From Selaginella moellendorffii (taxonomy: Eukaryota > Streptophyta > Lycopodiopsida > Selaginellales > Selaginellaceae): DNA of 64,000 nucleotides. This document shows positions 44,268 to 55,450 of the stretch, piece after piece. The translations under genes were made by a program, and so were the position numbers. How positions within the stretch are numbered: the first letter of the stretch is position 1; each line of letters opens with the position of its first letter. Where the stretch lies: positions 1,229,960 to 1,293,959 of the forward strand of contig NW_003314262.1 in NCBI RefSeq assembly GCF_000143415.4, given 5' to 3'. Below the pieces are notes generated by a model. That model saw nothing but the letters and a program-made list of their open reading frames with translations, had not been told where the DNA came from and did not search any database.

Positions 44268-45128
44268 TTACCGATAGAGAGATTTTGAAGAGCTTGAAAA
44301 CCTGTAATGTGGGTTTGGAAATTCTTGGTTATTGGTAGGCTCGTAAAGGCTCTGGGTGAACCAGATAACCTTTAGTGTATGAGCTCCACAGATCTCATAC
44401 ACCCTCTGCTCCGACCACGAGTCGGGAGCTGTGGCACTTGCTGCTATGCGCTTGGCAACGAGGCTTGACAGGAATGCCTTGGCGTTCTTTTCACCAAGGT
44501 GCCCCACACCAACTGGCTGCCACTGCTCAACGTCTGCGTTACTCTGGAACCACTGCCAAAAATAGTCGTCGCAGGTGGACATAATCACAACCCCAGTCCA
44601 GTCTTGCTTGGTCATGGCTGGGAAACATCCCAGGAGGGTGCCTACATCCTGGTCGGACCACCGCTTCAGCCTGTCAACTTCATCGATGACAAAAATTGGC
44701 CTCCTATGCTGGTTTTCAGCCGCTAGGCTCATAAACCAACTCATGACAGAGCCCAAGTCCTTCACTGGCTCCGCTTTTAACAGCTCTAGAAAGCTCGATG
44801 CATCAAGGTTTACGCCCTTGAACGTCAGCTTCTTCAGATTGACACTGACACCTCCGATCGTCTTCAGAAGGGCCGCTGCCACATCTTTGAGCCAAGAAGC
44901 CCAAGCTCGCATCTGTCTTGCTATCTGTGCAGCAGCCAGCTCCGGGGAACTGAAGTCCGCAGCCCTCATGTCCATGTAGAAGAGCGGCAACTGGGCTTTC
45001 AGCAGAGGGTTGGCATCCCACATCTTCCTGAGCTGCTTGAGCAGAGCAGACTTGCCTGAATTGTTGGGTCCTATCACTACAGCGATGCAGTTGAAGCTTT
45101 CCTCAATATGTGTGAGCAGATCAGTCAT
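44268..45128 (-). CDS. Short P-loop ATPase, unit R24
   Basis: 286 codons; EESFNC, FVIDEVDRL, CDDYFWQWFQSNADVE, EPTN tail, SSSSKSLYR end. The T-rich spacer at about 44078 lies just to its left. Confidence 0.65.
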   Translation of the reverse strand: MTDLLTHIEESFNCIAVVIGPNNSGKSALLKQLRKMWDANPLLKAQLPLFYMDMRAADFSSPELAAAQIARQMRAWASWLKDVAAALLKTIGGVSVNLKKLTFKGVNLDASSFLELLKAEPVKDLGSVMSWFMSLAAENQHRRPIFVIDEVDRLKRWSDQDVGTLLGCFPAMTKQDWTGVVIMSTCDDYFWQWFQSNADVEQWQPVGVGHLGEKNAKAFLSSLVAKRIAASATAPDSWSEQRVYEICGAHTLKVIWFTQSLYEPTNNQEFPNPHYRFSSSSKSLYR

Positions 45129-45504
45129 CTCTTCGTGCCTATCAAAGAAGAAATGACTGATCGTCGTCGTTGAGCGACTTCTTCGTCATCATCATTGAGC
45201 GACTTCTTCAGCTCCCTCACCGCTTCAGCCGCCATAGCCGCCAAACCCTAAAATGTGTTAAACCTAAAGTCGCCCGTTACGTGGTACCAATTTGGTACCA
45301 GAGAGACTAGTTGACTGTTTTAATTTTCCTTAGTTTATTTTCAAACAGATGAACTGCGAGATGGGACGTCAACTCAAAACATGTTGGAAGATCCAGATTC
45401 CTTGCTGGCTACAAGTTGTTGTAAGCTAAATGAATGCTAATCCTTAGGAAGAGTTTTTCTTCCTGGCTAACTAGAGAACCTAACTGAAACTCTGGAGAAC
45501 TAAT

Positions 45505-46365
45505 TTACCGATAGAGAGAGTTTGAAGGGCTTGAAAACCTGTAATGTGGGTTTGGAAATTCTTGGTTATTGGTAGGCTTGTAAAGGCTCTGGGTGAACCA
45601 GATAACCTTTAGTGTATGAGCTCCATAGATCTCATACACCCTCTGCTCCGACCACGAGTCGGGAGCTGTGGCACTTGCTGCTATGCGCTTGGCGACGAGG
45701 CTTGACAGGAATGCCTTGGCGTTCTTTTCACCAAGGTGCCCCACACCAACTGGCTGCCACTGCTCAACGTCTGCGTTACTCTGGAACCACTGCCAAAAAT
45801 AGTCGTCGCAGGTGGACATAATCACAACCCCAGTCCAGTCTTGCTTGGTCATGGCTGGGAAACATCCCAGGAGGGTGCCTACATCCTGGTCGGACCACCG
45901 CTTCAGCCTGTCAGCTTCATCGATGACAAAAATTGGCCTCCTATGCTGGATTTCAGCCGCTAAGCTCATAAACTAACTCATGACAGAGCCCAAGTCCTTC
46001 ACTGGCTCCGCTTTTAACAGCTCTAGAAAGCTCGATGCATCAAGGTTTACGCCCTTGAACGTCAGCTTCTTCAGATTGACACTGACACCTCCGATCGTCT
46101 TCAGAAGGGCCGCTGCCACATCTTTGAGCCAAGAAGCCCAAGCTCGCATCTGTCTTGCAATCTGTGCAGCAGCCAGCTCCGGGGAACTGAAGTCCGCAGC
46201 CCTCATGTCCATGTAGAAGAGCGGCAACTGGGCTTTCAGCAGAGGGTTGGCATCCCACATCTTCCTGAGCTGCTTGAGCAGAGCAGACTTGCCTGAATTG
46301 TTGGGGCCTATCACTACAGCGATGCAGTTGAAGCCTTCCTCAATATGTGTGAGCAGATCAGTCAT
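45505..46365 (-). pseudogene. Unit R25, nonsense at SWFMS
   Basis: TAG at 45973-45975; AAEIQ variant; Walker A and B intact; KPTN tail; SSPSNSLYR end. Confidence 0.75.
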
Positions 46366-46741
46366 CTCTTCGTGCCTATCAAAGAAGAAATGACTGATCG
46401 TCGTCGTTGAGCGACTTCTTCGTCATCATCATTGAGCGACTTCTTCAGCTCCCTCACCGCTTCAGCCACCATAGCCGCCAAACCCTAAAATGTGTTAAAC
46501 CTAAAGTCACCCGTTACGTGGTTCCAATTTGGTACCAGAGAGACTAGTTGACTGTTTTAATTTTCCTTAGTTTATTTTCAAACAGATGAACTGCGAGATG
46601 GGACGTCAACTCAAAACATGTTGGAAGATCCAGATTCCTTGCTGGCTACAAGTTGTTGTAAGCTAAATGAATGCTAATCCGTAGGAAGAGTTTTTCTTCC
46701 TGGCTAACTAGAGAACCTAACTGAAACTCTGGAGAACTAAT

Positions 46742-47602
46742 TTACCGATAGAGAGAGTTTGAAGAGCTTGAAAACCTGTAATGTGGGTTTGGAAATTCTT
46801 GGTTATTGGTAGGCTCGTAAAGGCTCTGGGTGAACCAGATAACCTTTAGTGTATGAGCTCCACAGATCTCATACACCCTCTGCTCCGACCACGAGTCGGG
46901 AGCTGTGGCACTTGCTGCTATGCGCTTGGCAACGAGGCTTGACAGGAATGCCTTGGCGTTCTTTTCACCAAGGTGCCCCACACCAACTGGCTGCCACTGC
47001 TCAACGTCTGTGTTACTCTGGAACCACTGCCAAAAATAGTCGTCGCAGGTGGACATAATCACAACCCCAGTCCAGTCTTGCTTGGTCATGGCTGGGAAAC
47101 ATCCCAGGAGGGTGCCTACATCCTGGTCGGACCACCGCTTCAGCCTGTCAGCTTCATCGATGACAAAAATTGGCCTCCTATGCTGGTTTTCAGCCGCTAG
47201 GCTCATAAACCAACTCATGACAGAGCCCAAGTCCTTCACTGGCTCCGCTTTTAACAGCTCTAGAAAGCTCGATGCATCAAGGTTTACGCCCTTGAACGTC
47301 AGCTTCTTCAGATTGACATTGACACCTCCGATCGTCTTCAGAAGGGCCGCTGCCACATCTTTGAGCCAAGAAGCCCAAGCTCGCATCTGTCTTGCAATCT
47401 GTGCAGCAGCCAGCTCCGGGGAACTGAAGTCCGCAGCCCTCATGTCCATGTAGAAGAGCGGCAACTGGGCTTTCAGCAGAGGGTTGGCATCCCACATCTT
47501 CCTGAGCTGCTTGAGCAGAGCAGACTTGCCTGAATTGTTGGGGCCTATCACTACAGCGATGCAGTTGAAGCTTTCCTCAATATGTGTGAGCAGATCAGTC
47601 AT
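46742..47602 (-). CDS. Short P-loop ATPase, unit R26
   Basis: 286 codons; EESFNC, NVNLKK (as in R2), CDDYFWQWFQSNTDVE, EPTN tail; Walker A and B intact. Confidence 0.65.
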   Translation of the reverse strand: MTDLLTHIEESFNCIAVVIGPNNSGKSALLKQLRKMWDANPLLKAQLPLFYMDMRAADFSSPELAAAQIARQMRAWASWLKDVAAALLKTIGGVNVNLKKLTFKGVNLDASSFLELLKAEPVKDLGSVMSWFMSLAAENQHRRPIFVIDEADRLKRWSDQDVGTLLGCFPAMTKQDWTGVVIMSTCDDYFWQWFQSNTDVEQWQPVGVGHLGEKNAKAFLSSLVAKRIAASATAPDSWSEQRVYEICGAHTLKVIWFTQSLYEPTNNQEFPNPHYRFSSSSNSLYR

Positions 47603-47978
47603 CTCTTCGTGCCTATCAAAGAAGAAATGACTGATCGTCGTCGTTGAGCGACTTCTTCGTCATCATCATTGAGCGACTTCTTCAGCTCCCTCACCGCTTC
47701 AGCCGCCATAGCCGCCAAACCCTAAAATGTGTTAAACCTAAAGTCGCCCGTTACGTGGTACCAATTTGGTACCAGAGAGACTAGTTGACTGTTTTAATTT
47801 TCCTTAGTTTATTTTCAAACAGATGAACTGCGAGATGGGACGTCAACTCAAAACATGTTGGAAGATCCAGATTCCTTGCTGGCTACAAGTTGTTGTAAGC
47901 TAAATGAATGCTAATCCGTAGGAAGAGTTTTTCTTCCTGGCTAACTAGAGAACCTAACTGAAACTCTAGAGAACTAAT

Positions 47979-48839
47979 TTACTGATAGAGAGAGTTTGAA
48001 GAGCTTGAAAACCTGTAATGTGGGTTTGGAAATTCTTGGTTATTGGTAGGCTTGTAAAGGCTCTGGGTGAACCAGATAACCTTTAGTGTATGAGCTCCAT
48101 AGATCTCATACACCCTCTGCTCCGACCACGAGTCGGGAGCTGTGGCACTTGCTGCTATGCGCTTGGCAACGAGGCTTGACAGGAATGCCTTGGCGTTCTT
48201 TTCACCAAGGTGCCCCACACCAACTGGCTGCCACTGCTCAACGTCTGCGTGACTCTGGAACCACTGCCAAAAAAAGTCGTCGCAGGTGGACATAATCACA
48301 ACCCCAGTCCAGTCTTGCTTGGTCATGGCTGGGAAACATCCCAGGAGGGTGCCTACATCCTGGTCGGACCACCGCTTCAGCCTGTCAGCTTCATCGATGA
48401 CAAAAATTGGCCTCCTATGCTGGTTTTCAGCCGCTAGGCTCATAAACCAACTCATGACAGAGCCCAAGTCCTTCACTGGCTCCGCTTTTAACAGCTCTAG
48501 AAAGCTCGATGCATCAAGGTTTACGCCCTTGAACGTCAGCTTCTTCAGATTGACACTGACACCTCCGATCGTCTTCAGAAGGGCCGCTGCCACATCTTTG
48601 AGCCAAGAAGCCCAAGCTCGCATCTGTCTTGCAATCTGTGCAGCAGCCAGCTCCGGGGAACTGAAGTCCGCAGCCCTCATGTCCATGTAGAAGAGCGGCA
48701 ACTGGGCTTTCAGCAGAGGGTTGGCATCCCACATCTTCCTGAGCTGCTTGAGCAGAGCAGACTTGCCTGAATTGTTGGGGCCTATCACTACAGCGATGCA
48801 GTTGAAGCCTTCCTCAATATGTGTGAGCAGATCAGTCAT
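47979..48839 (-). CDS. Short P-loop ATPase, unit R27
   Basis: 286 codons; EEGFNC, intact Walker motifs, HADVEQWQ, KPTN tail, ends LYQ. Confidence 0.65.
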   Translation of the reverse strand: MTDLLTHIEEGFNCIAVVIGPNNSGKSALLKQLRKMWDANPLLKAQLPLFYMDMRAADFSSPELAAAQIARQMRAWASWLKDVAAALLKTIGGVSVNLKKLTFKGVNLDASSFLELLKAEPVKDLGSVMSWFMSLAAENQHRRPIFVIDEADRLKRWSDQDVGTLLGCFPAMTKQDWTGVVIMSTCDDFFWQWFQSHADVEQWQPVGVGHLGEKNAKAFLSSLVAKRIAASATAPDSWSEQRVYEIYGAHTLKVIWFTQSLYKPTNNQEFPNPHYRFSSSSNSLYQ

Positions 48840-49215
48840 CTCTTCGTGCCTATCAAAGAAGAAATGACTGATCGTCGTCGTTGAGCGACTTCTTCGTCAT
48901 CATCATTGAGCGAATTCTTCAGCTCCCTCACCGCTTCAGCCACCATAGCTGCCAAACCCTAAAATGTGTTAAACCTAAAGTCGCCCGTTACGTGGTTCCA
49001 ATTTGGTATCAGAGAGACTAGTTGACTGTTTTAATTTTCTTTAGTTTATTTTCAAACAGATGAGCTATGAAATGGGACATCAACTCAAAACATGTTGGAA
49101 GATCCAGATTCCTTGCTGGCTACAAGTTGTTGTAAGCTAAACAAATGCTAATCTGTAGGAAGAGTTTTTCTTCCTGGCTAACTAGAGAACCTGACTGAAA
49201 CTCTGGAGAACTAAT

Positions 49216-50076
49216 TTACCGATAGAGAGAGTTTGAAGAGCTTGAAAACCTGTAATGTGGGTTTGGAAATTCTTGGTTATTGGTAGGCTCATAAAGGCTC
49301 TGGGTGAACCAGATAACCTTTAGTGTATGAGCTCCACAGATCTCATACACCCTCTGCTCCGACCACGAGTCGGGAGCTGTGGCACTTGCTGCTATGCGCT
49401 TGGCGACGAGGCTTGACAGGAATGCCTTGGCGTTCTTTTCACCAAGGTGCCCCACACCAACTGGCTTCCACTGCTCAACGTCTGTGTGACTCTGGAACCA
49501 CTGCCAAAAAAAGTCGTCGCAGGTAGACATAATCACAACCCCAGTCCGGTCCTGCTTGGTGATGGCTATGAAACATCCCAGAAGGGTGCCTACATCCTGG
49601 TCGGACCACCGCTTTAGCCTATCAGCTTCATCGATGACAAAAATTGGCCTCCTATGCTGGTTTTCAGCCTCCAGGCTCATAAACCAACTCATGACAAAGC
49701 CCAAGTCCTTCACTAGCTCCGCTTTTAACAGCTCTAGAAAGCTCGATGCATCAAGGTTTACGCCCTTGAATGTCAGCTTCTTGAGATCGACACTGACACC
49801 TCCGATCGTCTTCAGAAGGGCCGCTGCCACATCTTTGAGCCAAGAAGCCCAAGCTCGCATCTGTCTTGCAATCTGTGCAGCAGCCAGCTCCGGAGAACTG
49901 AAGTCCGCAGCCCTCATGTCCATGTAGAAGAGCGGCAACTGGGCTTTCAGCAGAGGGTTGGCATCCCACATCTTCCTGAGCTGCTTGAGCAGAGCAGACT
50001 TGCCTGAATTGTTGGGGCCTATCACTACAGCGATGCAGTTGAAGCTTTCCTCAATATGTGTGAGCAGATCAGTCAT
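49216..50076 (-). CDS. Short P-loop ATPase, unit R28
   Basis: 286 codons; KAELVKDLGFVMS, SLEAEN, FIAITKQDRTG, EPTN tail. Nearly identical to R30 through the ATPase core, although R30 lacks the 32-bp insertion. Confidence 0.65.
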   Translation of the reverse strand: MTDLLTHIEESFNCIAVVIGPNNSGKSALLKQLRKMWDANPLLKAQLPLFYMDMRAADFSSPELAAAQIARQMRAWASWLKDVAAALLKTIGGVSVDLKKLTFKGVNLDASSFLELLKAELVKDLGFVMSWFMSLEAENQHRRPIFVIDEADRLKRWSDQDVGTLLGCFIAITKQDRTGVVIMSTCDDFFWQWFQSHTDVEQWKPVGVGHLGEKNAKAFLSSLVAKRIAASATAPDSWSEQRVYEICGAHTLKVIWFTQSLYEPTNNQEFPNPHYRFSSSSNSLYR

Positions 50077-50452
50077 CTCTTCGTGCCTATCAAAGAAGAA
50101 ATGACTGATCGTCGTCGTTGAGCGACTTCTTCGTCATCATCATTGAGCGACTTCTTCAGCTCCCTCACCGCTTCAGCCACCATAGCCGCCAAACCCTAAA
50201 ATGTGTTAAACCTAAAGTCGCCCGTTACGTGGTACCAATTTGGTACCAGAGAGACTAGTTGACTGTTTTAATTTTCCTTAGTTTATTTTCAAACAGATGA
50301 GCTGTGAAATGGGACATCAACTCAAAACATGTTGGAAGATCCAGATTCCTTGCTGGCTACAAGTTGTTGTAAGCTAAATGATTGCTAATCCATAGGAAGA
50401 GTTTTTCTTCCTGGCTAACTAGAGAACCTAACTGAAACTCTGGAGAACTAAT

Positions 50453-51313
50453 TTACCGATAGAGAGAGTTTGAAGAGCTTGAAAACCTGTAATGTGGTTT
50501 TGGAAATTCTTGGTTATTGGTAGGCTCGTAAAGGCTCTGGGTGAACCAGATAACCTTTAGTGTATGAGCTCCACAGATCTCATACACCCTCTGCTCCGAC
50601 CACGAGTCGGGAGCTGTGGCACTTGCTGCTATGCGCTTGGCGACGAGGCTTGACAGGAATGCCTTGGCGTTCTTTTCACCAAGGTGCCCCACACCAACTG
50701 GCTGCCACTGCTCAACGTCTGCGTGACTCTGGAACCACTGCCAAAAAAAGTCGTTGCAGGTGGACATAATCACAACCCCAGTCCAGTCTTGCTTGGTCAT
50801 GGCTGGGAAACATCCCAGGAGGGTGCCTACATCCTGGTCGGACCACCGCTTCAGCCTGTCAGCTTCATCGATGACAAAAATTGGCCTCCTATGCTAGTTT
50901 TCAGCCGCTAGGCTCATAAACCAACTCATGACAGAGCCCAAGTCCTTCACTGGCTCCGCTTTTAACAGCTCTAGAAAGCTCGATGCATCAAGGTTTACGC
51001 CCTTGAACGTCAGCTTCTTCAGATCGACACTGACACCTCCGATCGTCTTCAGAAGGGCCGCTGCCACATCTTTGAGCCAAGAAGCCCAAGCTCGCATCTG
51101 TTTTGCAATCTGTGCAGCAGCCAGCTCCGGGGAACTAAAGTCTGCAGCCCTCATGTCCATGTAGAAGAGCGGCAACTGGGCTTTCAGTAGAGGGCTAGCA
51201 TCCCACATCTTCCTAAGCTGCTTGAGCAGAGCAGACTTGCCTGAATTGTTGGGGCCTATCACTACAGTGATGTTGTTGAAGCCTTCCTCAATATGTGTGA
51301 GCAGATCAGTCAT
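50453..51313 (-). pseudogene. Unit R29, nonsense at AAENQ, 57-bp insertion type
   Basis: TAG at 50894-50896. EEGFNNITVV before GPNNSGKS; MWDASPLL and QIAKQM as its own subtype. The N-terminal insertion has a third copy of the GAGCGACTTCTTC block. Same subtype as R31. Confidence 0.75.
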
Positions 51314-51714
51314 CTCTTCGTGCCTATCAAAGAAGAGATGACTGATCGTCGTCGTTGAGCGACTTCTTCATCGTCGTCGTTGAGCGACTTCTTCGTCGTC
51401 ATCATTGAGCGACTTCTTCAGCTCCCTCACCGCTTCAGCCACCATAGCCGCCAAACCCTAAAATGTGTTAAACCTAAAGTCGCCCGTTACGTGGTTCCAA
51501 TTTGGTACCGGAGAGACTAGTTGACTGTTTTAATTTTCTTTAGTTTATTTTCAAACAGATGAGCTGTGAAATGGGACATCAACTCAAAACATGTTGGAAG
51601 ATCCAGATTCCTTGCTGGCTACAAGTTGTTGTAAGCTAAACAAATGCTAATCTGTAGGAAGAGTTTTTCTTCCTGGCTAACTAGAGAACCTAACTGAAAC
51701 TCTAGAGAACTAGT

Positions 51715-52650
51715 TTACCGATAGAGAGAGTTTGAAGAGCTTGAAAACCTGTAATGTGGGTTTGGAAATTCTTGGTTATTGGTAGGCTCATAAAGGCTCT
51801 GGGTGAACCAGATAACCTTTAGTGTATGAGCTCCACAGATCTCATACACCCTCTGCTCCGACCACGAGTCGGGAGCTGTGGCACTTGCTGCTATGCGCTT
51901 GGCGACGAGGCTTGACAGGAATGCCTTGGCGTTCTTTTCACCAAGGTGCCCCACACCAACTGGCTTCCACTGCTCAACGTCTGTGTGACTCTTGAACCAC
52001 TGCCAAAAAAAGTCGTCGCAGGTAGACATAATCACAACCCCAGTCCGGTCCTGCTTGGTGATGGCTATGAAACATCCCAGAAGGGTGCCTACATCCTGGT
52101 CGGACCACCGCTTTAGCCTATCAGCTTCATCGATGACAAAAATTGGCCTCCTATGCTGGTTTTCAGCCTCCAGGCTCATAAACCAACTCATGACAAAGCC
52201 CAAGTCCTTCACTAGCTCCGCTTTTAACAGCTCTAGAAAGCTCGATGCATCAAGGTTTACGCCCTTGAATGTCAGCTTCTTGAGATCGACACTGACACCT
52301 CCGATCGTCTTCAGAAGGGCCGCTGCCACATCTTTGAGCCAAGAAGCCCAAGCTCGCATCTGTCTTGCAATCTGTGCAGCAGCCAGCTCCGGAGAACTGA
52401 AGTCCGCAGCCCTCATGTCCATGTAGAAGAGCGGCAACTGGGCTTTCAGCAGAGGGTTGGCATCCCACATCTTCCTGAGCTGCTTGAGCAGAGCAGACTT
52501 GCCTGAATTGTTGGGGCCTATCACTACAGCGATGCGGTTGAAGCCTTCCTCAATATGTGTGAGCAGATCAGTCATCTCTTCGTGCCTATCAATGAAACCC
52601 TCGTCGTCGTTGAGCGACTTCTTCAGCTCCCTCACCGCTTCAGCCGCCAT
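51715..52650 (-). CDS. Short P-loop ATPase, unit R30, intact
   Basis: 311 codons from ATG 52650 with ancestral N-terminus; KAELVKDLGFVMS, SLEAEN, WFKSHTD. Third complete short-form ORF with R16 and R19. Confidence 0.7.
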   Translation of the reverse strand: MAAEAVRELKKSLNDDEGFIDRHEEMTDLLTHIEEGFNRIAVVIGPNNSGKSALLKQLRKMWDANPLLKAQLPLFYMDMRAADFSSPELAAAQIARQMRAWASWLKDVAAALLKTIGGVSVDLKKLTFKGVNLDASSFLELLKAELVKDLGFVMSWFMSLEAENQHRRPIFVIDEADRLKRWSDQDVGTLLGCFIAITKQDRTGVVIMSTCDDFFWQWFKSHTDVEQWKPVGVGHLGEKNAKAFLSSLVAKRIAASATAPDSWSEQRVYEICGAHTLKVIWFTQSLYEPTNNQEFPNPHYRFSSSSNSLYR

Positions 52651-52919
52651 AGCCGCCAAACCCTAAAATGTGTTAAACCTAAAGTCGCCCGTTACGTGGT
52701 ACCAATTTGGTACCAGAGAGACTAGTTGACTGTTTTAATTTTCCTTAGTTTATTTTCAAACAGATGAACTGCGAGATGGGACGTCAACTCAAAACATGTT
52801 GGAAGATCCAGATTCCTTGCTGGCTACAAGTTGTTGTAAGCTAAATGATTGCTAATCCGTAGGAAGAGTTTTTCTTCCTGGCTAACTAGAGAACCTGACT
52901 GAAACTCTGGAGAACTAAT

Positions 52920-53780
52920 TTACCGATAGAGAGAGTTTGAAGAGCTTGAAAACCTGTAATGTGGGTTTGGAAATTCTTGGTTATTGGTAGGCTCGTAAAG
53001 GCTCTGGGTGAACCAGATAACCTTTAGTGTATGAGCTCCACAGATCTCATACACCCTCTGCTCCGACCACGAGTCGGGAGCTGTGGCACTTGCTGCTATG
53101 CGCTTGGCGACGAGGCTTGACAGGAATGCCTTGGCGTTCTTTTCACCAAGGTGCCCCACACCAACTGGCTGCCACTGCTCAACGTCTGCGTGACTCTGGA
53201 ACCACTGCCAAAAAAAGTCGTTGCAGGTGGACATAATCACAACCCCAGTCCAGTCTTGCTTGGTCATGGCTGGGAAACATCCCAGGAGGGTGCCTACATC
53301 CTGGTCGGACCACCGCTTCAGCCTGTCAGCTTCATCGATGACAAAAATTGGCCTCCTATGCTAGTTTTCAGCCGCTAGGCTCATAAACCAACTCATGACA
53401 GAGCCCAAGTCCTTCACTGGCTCCGCTTTTAACAGCTCTAGAAAGCTCGATGCATCAAGGTTTACGCCCTTGAACGTCAGCTTCTTCAGATCGACACTGA
53501 CACCTCCGATCGTCTTCAGAAGGGCCGCTGCCACATCTTTGAGCCAAGAAGCCCAAGTTCGCATCTGTTTTGCAATCTGTGCAGCAGCCAGCTCCGGGGA
53601 ACTAAAGTCTGCAGCCCTCATGTCCATGTAGAAGAGCGGCAACTGGGCTTTCAGTAGAGGGCTAGCATCCCACATCTTCCTAAGCTGCTTGAGCAGAGCA
53701 GACTTGCCTGAATTGTTGGGGCCTATCACTACAGCGATGTGGTTGAAGCCTTCCTCAATATGTGTGAGCAGATCAGTCAT
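52920..53780 (-). pseudogene. Unit R31, nonsense at AAENQ, 57-bp insertion type
   Basis: TAG at 53361-53363, same as R29. The fold-back insertion keeps a perfect 15-bp inverted repeat (53771-53785 with 53800-53814). Confidence 0.75.
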
Positions 53781-54181
53781 CTCTTCGTGCCTATCAAAGA
53801 AGAGATGACTGATCGTCGTCGTTGAGCGACTTCTTCATCGTCGTCGTTGAGCGACTTCTTCGTCGTCATCATTGAGCGACTTCTTCAGCTCCCTCACCGC
53901 TTCAGCCACCATAGCCGCCAAACCCTAAAATGTGTTAAACCTAAAGTCGCCCGTTACGTGGTTCCAATTTGGTACCGGAGAGACCAGTTGACTGTTTTAA
54001 TTTTCTTTAGTTTATTTTCAAACAGATGAGCTGTGAAATGGGACATCAACTCAAAACATGTTGGAAGATCCAGATTCCTTGCTGGCTACAAGTTGTTGTA
54101 AGCTAAACAAATGCTAATCTGTAGGAAGAGTTTTTCTTCCTGGCTAACTAGAGAACCTAACTGAAACTCTAGAGAACTAGT

Positions 54182-55130
54182 TTACCAATAGAGAGAGTTT
54201 GAAGAGCTTGAAAACCTGTAATGTGGTTTTGGAAATTCTTGGTTATTGGTAGGCTCGTAAAGGCTCTGGGTGAACCAGATAACCTTTAGTGTATGAGCTC
54301 CACAATGCTCAGATATGGGACTGAAGTTATTAGATTGTGGAAGCATTGAAATGCAAGCATAACCAAAAGGCTTGGTGGAGTGAAACCACCTCATGTTTGG
54401 ATACAACTTGTCCCTATGGGAGATGCGAATATCTGGTTGTCCGAGTTTTTTGAATAACTAGGATTAGTGGCTTGTGGGTGAAATAACTAACCGAACGCTA
54501 GTGAATATGCAAGTCACTCAAGGCAGCTGAAACTGTATTAGGTGGTTTTCATCAAAGAGTGTAATTTCACTTGGAGAGGGTCGAGTGAAACAAGATGGTA
54601 TGTCTTTTGGCAATGTGGGCGAATGTGGTGGCTGTAGTACCAGTTGTTTTAGTACCCTATTGAGAGTGGAGAGCGCTGATGCTACGAACCACTTAGTGCC
54701 AAAGGAACAAAGGAAACCTTGCAATGCGAATTAAGCTGAATCTATTCTGCCTGGTATCTGGTTTAGGGCATTTTGTCTGGTTTATTGGAACTTGTGCAAT
54801 AAGGAGTTTAAATATGACAAAATGAAATTTGTTGCCATTGAAAGAGTGATGGGACTTAGCATAGAGGTGGATGAAGTCTTGTTTTGCTTTGTTGATATAT
54901 CACTTAATTGTTATCTATCTTCATAGGAGCGACCTCGGTGGGTGAAGAAGTACCAAATGCAAAGGAACTCTTGGTTGGGAGGTCTTGCTTTGATGAGGGA
55001 CTAATATGATATTCACATTTCTATATTAATTAATATTAAGGATAATGATCAGTTTCTATTCGTCCGGTTCATCAAATGCACCATCACAAAACATTTTCAT
55101 AGCCACATGGTGGGTAGGTGACCTACCCTT
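54182..55130 (-). pseudogene. Terminal array unit R32: truncated long-form 3' end
   Basis: From 54303 it keeps the long-form sequence (ACTCCACAATGCTCAGATATGG) that the monomers have lost, then matches the reverse complement of U1 5860-6697. It ends inside the coding C-terminus: the last readable residues are near MARSPTHHVAMKMF, with a stop at 55058. Everything upstream is missing at 55130. The array is thus bounded on both sides by long-form copies. Confidence 0.8.
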
Positions 55131-55450
55131 AATACGAAAGTATCCACCGTGGGACTGTGGTATAGGTGGATAATTAGTTGCCTCACCTGGAATAGCTAGT
55201 CTACACAATGAAAGGATTGGTATATTCAGTGTGGAAATGGAGGTGTTGGTTCCCCTTGGCTTAATAGGGGTTGTTAGTCAATAGTCAATGAAGACATTAA
55301 CATCTCTGAAGGGGGGGATCATGGGATGAGATTTGAATATACTGTCACCGTGAATCCTTGGAACATTGGAGGATAAATGGGGATAAAATAGCCACTAAAG
55401 GCTCTCTCATCAAGCAATTGCCCCTTTTTTAGTTGGCTTAAAGGGAGATA
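55131..55450. other. No gene recognised
   Basis: About 320 bp between the truncated long-form unit and a second partial copy of its 3' region. No long open frame and no family recognised; it includes a short GAAGGGGGGGATC purine stretch. Confidence 0.4.

Larger units (their letters stand above)
9145..55130 (-). repeat. Macrosatellite of shortened P-loop ATPase units (32 units plus truncated terminal unit)
   Basis: Head-to-tail reverse-strand array. Corresponding stop positions step by 1205, 1237 or 1262 bp (e.g. 20957, 22194, 23431, 24636). Three unit classes exist: 1205 bp with the original N-terminus (R0, R7, R12, R14, R16, R18, R19, R30); 1237 bp with a 32-bp insertion (22 units, including R1 at 1240 and R3 at 1227); 1262 bp with a 57-bp insertion (R29, R31). 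Units are highly similar and stay in register over 39 kb after the LTR insertion. The array ends in a long-form fragment at 54182-55130. Confidence 0.9.

Noticed and set aside
14893-54181. Recurrent plus-strand open frames of 69, 75, 93 and 134 codons in each array unit
   Set aside because: They are antisense to the ATPase ORF, change with it, and have no recognisable domain; their conservation follows from unit identity.
9145-55130. Regular repeats as a CRISPR-like array
   Set aside because: Units are 1.2 kb, coding and continuous, without short repeats and unique spacers.
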